A stretch of DNA of 64,000 nucleotides from Schizochytrium sp. TIO01. Its lineage: Eukaryota > Sar > Bigyra > Thraustochytrida > Thraustochytriidae. The stretch lies in contig SMSO01000031.1 in NCBI GenBank assembly GCA_004764695.1, forward strand, positions 7,559,261-7,623,260, given 5' to 3'. The translations under genes were made by a program, and so were the position numbers. This document shows positions 41,346-50,800 of this stretch, piece by piece (positions within the stretch are counted from its first letter, which is position 1; the number at the start of each line of letters is the position of its first letter). Below the pieces are notes generated by a model. That model made no database searches. It was not told where the DNA came from and saw only the letters and a list, made by a program, of their open reading frames with translations.

Positions 41346-43351
41346 TGACGAAGGCCTCGCCACGCATAACGATGCAACCCTGCAAAAACCTCAAGCTGGC
41401 CAGTCATAGGTTTGTATTAGAAATGAGTTCAGGAGACGAACTTGGATTTGATGAGCATAATGCGTGAGGGCCCTGGTGAAGAAGAAGAAGAACATGATGA
41501 TGATGATGATTATCGTTTTTTCAATTAAACTCTGAAGTTCATCCATTGTCGTTCAGATCCATCTTCTGACGAGGAGTCGGTGACTCAGTGACTCAGAAAC
41601 AAAAGAAGCCACTGAACTTGACTGGTCCTTCCGTGGTTTTATTAGTGGCACTAAGAGATTACTTACTTTTTCCTACTTACTTAGCTTGAGATTGTTATCT
41701 ACGTACTTATTTTTGCGTTTTAGTAGGAAGGTTTTAAGAAACAAACAAAGAAACTTCGATGACTTTTTGAACACTGCTACCGAGATAAGCTATACAATAG
41801 TACTATCTAGGGCTATTCACAGGTACCGTCCTATGTAATAAAAACCTCTACATTGCTTTATTAATTTATTTATTTTTAATGTGTTTTTTACTTTTAAATT
41901 GATTTATTTAAAATAATAATAATAAAATTCGAATTGAAAGGGAATATATGAAAAAAGATTTACTTTCTATAACAGTGAAAGTCTTTAAAGTCACAGTGGT
42001 GGAAGGAAGTGAAGAAAAAGAGATGAGAAAACTCGCGAAGGAATTCACAGACATCGATGATGAGAAACGAGCGATAAACACCAGGAGGTGGACTCGCAGA
42101 ACTGCTCCACCGTGATGCCTTTGAAACCAGAGATTAGTAGCGGGTTTTGTGGAGTATTTTCAAAAAGGAGACAGAAATGCTCGAGGAAGGGGATACAGAC
42201 AGTTATGAGAACTTTCAAGGTTGTTCAGGTTTTATTCGAAGAGGTGCGTTCGTTTCTTGCGAATGGGGCTAATTCGATTCATAGAATTGGGTTCTCAGTA
42301 CGGTGCAGTTACTACGTATGACCGAGAAAGCTTCTGGCAGCCCAGGGACTCTGAGGATACATACTCCTAAGGAAGGAAGGAAGGTACTTCAAACAGCTAA
42401 CCACCTGAGAAGTTTGGAAGGGCCGCTTGTTTGCATAGAATCATGTTGCTCTGATCTTTAGCGGGTAGGTGATCTTCAGCGCGTCCAAACTTTCAGTGAA
42501 AACTAATACTGACAGCTTCTTCTTTTGCGAGCTTGCAATACTTCAGTTTAGGTGAACAAACTACCTACTGAGGATTACTACCGTTACTGAATCATTGACT
42601 CTAAAACCTGTAGGTTTGCAATTTATTCTTAAATCAAGAAAGTCTCGTCCCGCCCGGAGGGGAATTCTGAGAATGACATTTGCACCCCCATATAATTCAT
42701 TTAGTCTTGCCAGCAAAGAGACAAAGTCTCTCCGCCACATGATTGGAGAATGACTTACACCCGCAAATATCCACAGAATGCCCTGTGCCTGTGAAAAGTC
42801 CTGGTACATCTAGCTCTCCCGGCGAGGATTCGACTACACGATGGAGAAGGAAAACGGCGCGGAAATACAAGTTCACAAGATCCAAAGTCGGATTTGAGGA
42901 GTAGTACTGACTCCTGAACTATCAATGAAATGGAATTATGCTCCCTGAGAAATAAGAATGTTTGCTTTTAAATAATGATATGGCATTTCATGGGGTACGG
43001 AAAGCTTCTATATCTCGAAATAATTAGATTTCTGAACAAAGTACTTCGTGACCAATTCGTAAACATTTATGCGAAGCTCATGCGATAAAAACCCAGCGTA
43101 AAGGGACTGCAGTGAGAAAGAATTGCCACAGAATTGAGCTAAATAATATCAAATTTGTTCCTGACTGAATATTGAAATTTTCAAATGATAACCCTGACTA
43201 AGGTCGCCACCCGCACGTTCTGTCTAATCCAAAAAAACAACCAGGTGGACCACCTGCATTCCACTCTCTCTAATCAAAGCTTTTGAACCACAATAAGACG
43301 TTTCCAACCAGAACTTTGTCAAAAAGAAGAGAAAAGAAGAGAATGTACGAG

Positions 43352-43391
43352 AACAAAACAAACAAAACAAACAAAACAAACAAAACAAGCA
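43352..43391. repeat. 9-bp (AAACAAAAC)n repeat
   Basis: About four units of alternating AAAC and AAAAC; compositionally related to the large AAAC array at 59.5 kb. Confidence 0.85.
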
Positions 43392-44863
43392 AACCATGCT
43401 ATCCCGGGTTCATATTCCACAAATGCTATCGCCACACCACATGGAAGGCGAGGAATGGCAAGCTACGATCTGTGCACGTGCTTGGTCACATACGGATCAT
43501 AATTCACTCAAAACTCTAATTTTTAATTTTTAGTTTCTATTGTTTCCCAGATTCCAGGAAATGGCGAAGATTTGTTTTGAGTTCAGAGAAGACTCAGTAG
43601 TACACACCAACGCGCCACTCCGGCGTGTAATATTGCGTAGTGACATATGAACAAGGGAGGATACAGGGCAGATTTAGGTCAAGACTGAGCTGAGCCTTGG
43701 TTCTTATGCAAAAGACGATAAGATACCAATGGAGCCAAAGCAAGTACACATATGCATTATTTCGATTGCAAAATATTTGACGAAGCAAATCTAATTTAAA
43801 TTAATTATTTTCACTAGGCTATAGACTCAGATTTGAAAACTGTTTCTACAAGACTCTATGTTCAAGCGCCGGCCGGATCAAAGGGTAAGTATTTCAAGTC
43901 ATGGTGAAGGTATTGAGATAACCTCAATGATGGGTGTTGTTTGCGGAGGTAGCTCAGAGGAGATAGGATCAAACTTTGCACGCTCATTTAAGTTTGCACC
44001 AGGCTTGCTCCTGACAAGCTAGTAATACAGATTGTGTCAAGCAACTCAATTCCGTGGTTCGCATCCTCTCATTACTTTTCATTTTATATTAATGTTACTA
44101 TCATTGGTATTGCTCTCCTTTTGATATGTACCTATCCTCTGATGACAACCATAGTTGAACTCAGTTGAACCCGAAATTTAGATTTATAGTGCGCTTGCAT
44201 TTGGTTTTTCATATTTAAAGAGCTTGAACACATGCGCATTACTAATGCTCCCCACTTGTGATGCACGTAACAAAGATCGTTTTTGAGTTGACCTGTATTT
44301 TTCAATATCGTGACTTTTATACCTTTTTTGCTTACTAATTATAAAGAAATAATACCTATATATTTTTATGTTAAAATCAAAAGAACGTAACAGACAGAAA
44401 ATGCACACTGATCCGTTGCTGCCTTTAACACAAAAACAACATACCAACGCATGAGCTCTATCTTCTATACAGCAAAAAGCATCCTCCAATCTAGGAGGTT
44501 GTCAGATTCATGTTGCTTCTATCTCAATGGACGATCACAAAAAGCATCTTTAGTTACGTTACGCTTTCTGAAGTGGGTCACTTCAACTCATTCAAACCTT
44601 CTCTCTCTCTCTCTTTCTCGCTTTAGATTCGAGAGGAAGGTATTCTCCCAAAAGGAGTGCACTCGCATACTTCAGACAGATAGACCATTTAACAGCAGTC
44701 AATCTCTGATCTAAATGAGCAATTCTTAGAATGCTTCGAAAAGATTTCTAAGAACCCAGCGAGACGTTCACAAAACGAAATAAGGTCTAGACGTAGTCCA
44801 CGAGGCTGGCATCTTGATGCGCCAAGTGTTGCCCTTAACTAATTAGCACATTGTTTTGATAAA

Positions 44864-46186
44864 ATGAAGCAGAAACGAGCACCTGGACGGAACAGTGAGC
44901 AACAGAATAATCAACAACAACGCAAAGACTGTGCATCTACGCTTCCAAGGAAGAAAGCTATGGACCCATATCGAAGCTCTGAACTCGTAGCGATAGACTC
45001 TATTACTAAATTTGCAAACGATAGAGCGTCTCAGCATCGTATCATCGAGACGAAAAAGACGCAGGAAAGGATTGAACAGAAGCAGCAATCACAAGATCGT
45101 TTAGCCTTTCTTCTTGGAGAAACGAACAGCTCGGACCAGAGCTTTCAAAGCACAAACGCAAGCTCCAGTCGAATGCAGAAAAATAAACTATACAGCGAAA
45201 ATGGCGTACATGCAGATCGTGGATATTCAGATAAAGGCATAGACAGAAAAGGCGTCGCAAAAAGAGATATCTCAAGCGCCGAGCAAAGTTTTTCTTCGTC
45301 TTCCAAGTCGAAACCCCATTTAAACCAAAATGATGTTGGCAGCGGGTCGTCTGCGTCACATCAATCTCCTTTGCGTAAGCGAAAACTTCGTATTGCAGCC
45401 GAGTCAAACTGTTCAGGTAGACTTACGTCCCAAAACTCCAACCGAAGTGCGTCATCTCAAGGCACTCATAATGAAGAGCAAGCCACCTCAAAAATAGCAG
45501 GACATGCTAAAGACCTTGCTATTGACACATCCCTCAACCCAGATAAAACTTCATTTTACACCGCCGTGTATGAATTTATTGCTGAACAAGGTCATGATTT
45601 ACCTCTGTGTATTGGCGATGTACTACGTGTGCAAACCGAGGATATGCACGAAGATGGATGGTGGTACGGCTGTCGCACATCTGATGGCAAATTTGGCTTT
45701 TTCCCCTCCAATTTTGTCCATCCTTATGAAGCACCAGACCTTGCTTCTCGTGGACCATCAACATATATCCAAAGTCCAAAGCACACTTTAGGCCGAAAAA
45801 GTCCAACCTTGCCTTTTTCGCTTGGTAGTGTTTCTCTGCAAGGAACAGGAAATGGTTTGACAAAAGAGAATACGAAAGATGACACAGACGCTGAAACTCA
45901 TGCCGCGACTAAAATCCAAGCAATTTGTAGAGGGAAAAGGTCGCGTCAACAAAATGTGCCCAAAGGATCGTTTCACAAAGACAGAAACACAACTCAGCAT
46001 TCAACAGATACTCGTGACATCACCGAGCATTCCGAGGCGTCAAGCACACAAACCAGCCATACTCAACCTCCTCGAATACTTCTCAGTCATTCCGATTCGG
46101 CACCTACTATTCAAATTAGTCGCTCTTCTTCAGCTACACCATTCATCAGATCGAATTATGGAAGCCCTGAGCCTTCCAGGGCCTGA
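44864..46186 (+). CDS. SH3 and IQ-motif protein
   Basis: 440 residues from a true ATG. The first 220 residues are charged, Ser/Gln-rich and disordered. An SH3 domain lies at about 228-290: FYTAVYEFIAEQG opens it, GWWYGC carries the Trp pair, and FGFFPSNFVHPYE closes it. SH3 domains bind Pro-rich ligands. An IQ motif (TKIQAICRGKRSRQQ, about 348-365) suggests calmodulin or myosin-light-chain binding. The last 75 residues are Ser/Thr-rich. The frame stops at 46186, but the next frame (+1) is already open and protein-like from about 46158, so the protein may continue into the ARM-repeat region by a short intron, a sequence error or recoding. No full-length family is recognised; a cytoskeletal adaptor role is inference. 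Confidence 0.85.
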   Translation: MKQKRAPGRNSEQQNNQQQRKDCASTLPRKKAMDPYRSSELVAIDSITKFANDRASQHRIIETKKTQERIEQKQQSQDRLAFLLGETNSSDQSFQSTNASSSRMQKNKLYSENGVHADRGYSDKGIDRKGVAKRDISSAEQSFSSSSKSKPHLNQNDVGSGSSASHQSPLRKRKLRIAAESNCSGRLTSQNSNRSASSQGTHNEEQATSKIAGHAKDLAIDTSLNPDKTSFYTAVYEFIAEQGHDLPLCIGDVLRVQTEDMHEDGWWYGCRTSDGKFGFFPSNFVHPYEAPDLASRGPSTYIQSPKHTLGRKSPTLPFSLGSVSLQGTGNGLTKENTKDDTDAETHAATKIQAICRGKRSRQQNVPKGSFHKDRNTTQHSTDTRDITEHSEASSTQTSHTQPPRILLSHSDSAPTIQISRSSSATPFIRSNYGSPEPSRA

Positions 46187-47681
46187 GGAAAGTGACACTC
46201 TTATAGCATCAGAAACAAATGACAGCGAGGGAGATTTTCTTAATGGCGATGCAATTTCTTTTGATGATGACAATCATGGAGCTTCGATTGTACAAATGGC
46301 TGTGCAACAAATAAATCAAACAGAGCGCAAGAAAAGCCAAAGTGAAGCTACCAAGAAAAAAAATAGTCGTGAACTTGGTTCCAATCACTTAAATTCTGTA
46401 CGACGAACTTTATGTAGACGCATGGCAAACAAACTTGTTGCCTGCATTTCCATGGCTGTTTTATCCACCATGCTTCCAATCAGGCTTCCTAATGGTGCTG
46501 AGTTCACTCTAGTGGATATTTTAGACGGCCTTCGGACGAGAGGTGCGAACGAAGGGTTCCGCCCCACAAATGTGGCAATACGTCTCCTTCGTCAAGCTCA
46601 AGCTACGAATAGCATTCCCCATGATATGATGGGTATGACAATAATTAGCCTTGTCCCCGAGCTGCTAAGTCTTATTTTTGACACAACAGCAGTATCAGAG
46701 AACACTCGTATCGATGCTGTGACAATTGTGAGTAATGTTTTAGCCGAGCACGTAGAAGGAGTTGAAGTCGTTCAGTATAGTTTATCGAAACTTGGCACAA
46801 TTTTGGTTCAGGACCAGAACCCGGACCTGAACGTTGCAATTTTCAATCTAGTTGGTAACTTCGCAGGTGCAGGTGCTACAGCTAGAGACTTGGTCTTAGC
46901 TGTGCCTTCCATCAGAATGGCCATTTCGCGGATCATTCGAACTCAGGATACTATGAATCCGGGGATGAGAAATGCAGTCTGGGCACTGGGCAACCTCTTT
47001 AGAGGTGCATCACCCCTGCAAAAGCAATTTCCGCTTGATCTTACTGAAGCACTGACTAGTATGATGATGCTGTTAGAAGATGACCGTCCAGCACTTATAG
47101 ACCTTGTGTGGACAATTGCTTTTATGACGGACTCTAAAAGGATGGCTAAGGCATTCGCCAAAAACTCTCTTCATGCTGACTTAGTGGGTCTCATTTGTCA
47201 AAATGCTGGATCTCAAGAAGACGGGGATGACATAATGCTTCTTGGACTCCTTCGTAGCCTCGGTTGTCTTATTTGCAAAGCCCCAAATGAAACATTTAAG
47301 CATTTGAGCATTGAACTGGGAGAGAGAATGCTTCTCATTTCGGATACAACTGAGCCAATGATTCTAAAAGACGTTATGTGGACCTTTGGCAACATAATGA
47401 AGCTAAAACCCGACTTCAAAGAATATATGAGCAATAGTGGAAAATTTTGGTTCTTTTTGAAACGAGCTATTACGCTAGAGATTACTGGCGTTCGGGCCGA
47501 GGCTATATTACTCTTAGAAACAACTCTAAGAGACACACAACCCAACATTGATACTAAGTATCATACGACCATTCTTCAGATACGTAAGATTCTTCAAAAT
47601 GTCAAATTTACAGATGTGCAACCTGAATTAGCAGCATTATTGAACGATGCAACACAGAAAATTATTACGTTTGCTCTCTAA
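46158..47681 (+). CDS. ARM-repeat protein, importin-alpha-like
   Basis: 507 residues if read from the ATG at 46158. The frame is open further left (to 45879), but there the SH3/IQ frame is the coding one. After an acidic N-terminus and a Lys/Arg-rich segment (residues about 55-95) come ARM repeats. Three carry the importin-alpha hallmark W-x-x-x-N or its variant: NAVWALGNLFRG (about 272), LVWTIAFMTD (about 316) and DVMWTFGNIMK (about 406). Importin-alpha binds nuclear localisation signals on this Trp/Asn ladder. Here the ladder is incomplete and the N-terminus only loosely resembles an importin-beta-binding domain, so cargo transport is uncertain. The start overlaps the SH3/IQ stop by 29 bases, odd for separate eukaryotic genes, so a single fused gene is a real alternative. 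Convergent with SHPRH. Confidence 0.8.
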   Translation: MEALSLPGPEESDTLIASETNDSEGDFLNGDAISFDDDNHGASIVQMAVQQINQTERKKSQSEATKKKNSRELGSNHLNSVRRTLCRRMANKLVACISMAVLSTMLPIRLPNGAEFTLVDILDGLRTRGANEGFRPTNVAIRLLRQAQATNSIPHDMMGMTIISLVPELLSLIFDTTAVSENTRIDAVTIVSNVLAEHVEGVEVVQYSLSKLGTILVQDQNPDLNVAIFNLVGNFAGAGATARDLVLAVPSIRMAISRIIRTQDTMNPGMRNAVWALGNLFRGASPLQKQFPLDLTEALTSMMMLLEDDRPALIDLVWTIAFMTDSKRMAKAFAKNSLHADLVGLICQNAGSQEDGDDIMLLGLLRSLGCLICKAPNETFKHLSIELGERMLLISDTTEPMILKDVMWTFGNIMKLKPDFKEYMSNSGKFWFFLKRAITLEITGVRAEAILLLETTLRDTQPNIDTKYHTTILQIRKILQNVKFTDVQPELAALLNDATQKIITFAL

Positions 47682-47862
47682 ATAAGCCTTCTTCCCAACA
47701 CAACTGACATGTGCATACACTGCATTAAGAAAATAGATTATAAATCTATCACGTAGTATCAATCAACTTTCAAATTTAGAAGGGCTTTCCCATGATGGCC
47801 TTCCCAGATCGAATTTTCAGGTTTGCGTATGCATCTTCATCTTAGTAAAATTACATTCTAAC

Positions 47863-50800
47863 TTATGAAAATAGCTCTTCTAGCTCTTGTTCTGATATCT
47901 GTTCGCGCTCATTAGATAAAATGGCCTCTGTTTTGTACTCTTGGTCCACTAACTCGTGAGTTTGCTCCCCGGCTTCTACATCTAAGGCGCGTGCTAAGTC
48001 AGCTCTGACATTTGCTTTGCTATTGTCGCTCTCGGATTGTTGAGGTTCTTCATGATGATCATCTTCGTCATGCAGCGCCTCAAGCCTCTTGCGCCTGAAC
48101 ATTTTATGAATTCTTTCCTCTACAGTGTCACACACCAGAAAACGGTGCACATGAGTTGGTTTTGCTTGCCCAATACGGTGAATCCGGCCAATTGCTTGCG
48201 CCTCAATGGCAGGGTTCATAATGGGCTCCACAAGAAAAACATGCGAGGCTTCTGTGACATTCAAACCACGGGAACCAAATGTGAGGTTCATTAGCATTAC
48301 TCGAACCGAAGGATCTCGACGGAACAGTGACAAGCGTTCGTCGTATTTAGCTCGCCCTTGAATACGGACATGTGAGATATCGTTCGCTCGAAGAGCATGC
48401 TCAAGGATTGCGAGGACCTCCTCCCACTGCGAAAAAACCAAGCATTTCTCGTCCGAAGATGCCGCTTCCACGCGCAAAAGCTCCTCTACGACTGCATCGA
48501 ATTTTGTGCCAAATCCTCGTTTTTTCATGAGACGAGTATCAAGAGTGTTACCCTCTGCACATGTCGTTAATGACGATAATGAGCCTGCCGCATCTGAGCC
48601 AGATGCTTGCCGGACATCTTCACGTCGCGTGACGTAACGAACATCCGTTTTCTGAAACTTAGCTCGGCAGTTCGGGCACTTGTTTGAAAATTTAAAGAGC
48701 TTTTGCACACAGGTGACGCATAAGGTATGGCCACATAAGAGCATGGCAAATTCAGACCCAAACGGATCATGACAAATGGGACAGCACTCGTTTTCTTCGC
48801 CTCCATCCATACGCGTCTTGGTGGTTGTACCTAGGCGTTGACCGTTCTCTCTTGAAGTCCCATTTTCTTCCCCTTTGATGCTATCTAAATACTTGAGTTG
48901 AGAGATACATTGATTCAACTCTGAGCGATATCGAACACATTCCAACTCATATGCTTCTAGGCGAACCTCCACGAGCTCAGGGCGAATTTTCCATTGTTCC
49001 TCATCAGCCTCGATGGTCTCGCCTGGGAATTGCAAGCGCATACGCATAGTTGCCATTTCAAGCTCATCAAACGCTTTAAGCCATTGGTCACGTTTTTGCC
49101 ACACATCCCAAGCTGCTGACAGCTCTGAAGAAAGGGCTTCTAGTTTGTTCATATGTTTGTCAGCATCATCGAGAATAGCAGCCAAACCAGTGACGTTGTG
49201 AAGCGACTTTGTAGTAGTCTTAAGGATTCGAAGAATGAGTACCATTTCGCTGTCATGACGAAATTGGTAAAGCCGTGCATCACCTTCCGCATCTCCGAAA
49301 GAATCTTGAAGTGAACTTTCACGTTGGAACGTGAATAGGCATTTCTCAAATGCGACAATGTCCCTCTTAATATGGCAGTGGCTGCACATGGGACCAGTTT
49401 TGGAAAAGTAATAGCGGCATACGGAACACTCCGCAGACTCATGAATCTCCCGTGCAGTAGGTCTGTCGCCCATTTTGGACGTTGCTTGCTCTACTTTTGC
49501 ATGCGCTTGATTTAGCTTTTCAATTTCACGTTGTAGGACCATACGTAAACCAAATAGATCACCGAATTGCCATACAAGACTATCCTGGCGATTTGAGCTT
49601 ATCAAAGCTCCTCCACTGTTTTTATCCATTCGTATTCGATCAATGAGGATGTTGCTGCGTGATGCTCCATCAACAGCACCTTCGATCGCGTGAATTGCCC
49701 GAATCCACCAAGACTCGCAATGTTTTGGCGAACCATGAACGGGTTCCATTCGGGATTGAAAGTTATTTAGGCTTGATTTCACATCAACCTCATAGCGCAA
49801 CATGAAGCGGTCGCGGATGTCCTTAATTTCTTTACCCATGCGATCGAGATGAAGTTGTTTCATCAGTTGATTTCCAGGAGGAGCTATCATTTTTGTTCCA
49901 CTGCTGGTGTCACTGCCTGCATTGCCGATAGCGGAGTTTACTTCATCCGCGGCAGCGGTCGTCGTCTGCACAGAATTTGTTGTTCCCAAGTTCTCTTCAG
50001 ATGTCGGTTGGTCAGCAGAAATATGACGCAGCGCCTCTAATGTATGAAGGCGTTGCAACGAGTCTGTTTTACAGATATTATCTTTCTCGTGTTTTGTCAT
50101 GAGATTTAAAGCACGCTGATATGTTTCACGGGCCTTTTCCCAGTCTTCCTTGATCAAAAAAATGCCGGCTGAGGCATTTAAATTCATTAAAAGAAGTCTT
50201 TGAGCCTCTTCTGTTTCGAGTTTTGCCTTATTCACCAACTGCTGGTAAATCTCACTCATGGTCATAGGCGCATCAGCTGAGCGACCACGTTCTGTAAGAG
50301 CAGCCATGTCACTTTCACCTGAAGGCATGCCTTCGTGCCGGCGAGCTTTTTTACGACGATGTCTTCCACCTTGTGCATCTCTAAGGCCAAAGCTTCCTAT
50401 CTGAGGGTGGCAGCACGCTTGGCGCAAGCGAAGCAAATGTGGAAGTGCAGTTTCTAATCTTGACTTTCTCTTTCGCCCCAAAGCACCAGCTGGGGCTTCA
50501 GCTGCGAGGCGTGCAACAGCAGCATGCTGATTGTTGTAAAAATGACTCTCGATTGCTGTAAACTTCAGCCGATGAATATGTTCTGTGAGGCTTGGTAAGC
50601 CAAGCTCAGCTTGTACATCTCGCTTAGTATTACGCCACAACAGGCCGTGAAAAGCAGCCACAAGGCGAGCGAACGCGCCGTGACTACGCTGAATGAGGGG
50701 CTGCACAATTGCTGTGTTCCACCAGGCTCTATCACTCAGCACAGGAACGCGAAGAAAGAGAAGCAAACCAAAAAGGTCTTCAAGGCCATGGTTGCCAACA

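Larger units (their letters stand above)
37781..44863. other. gene-less, repeat-rich stretch (right part of the 14 kb gap)
   Basis: No convincing gene. Contains several tandem repeats listed separately, purine-rich A/G tracts (39923-39970, 40230-40258) and a strongly AT-rich part from about 41.7 kb. The last few hundred bases must include the promoter of the SH3/IQ gene. Confidence 0.6.
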
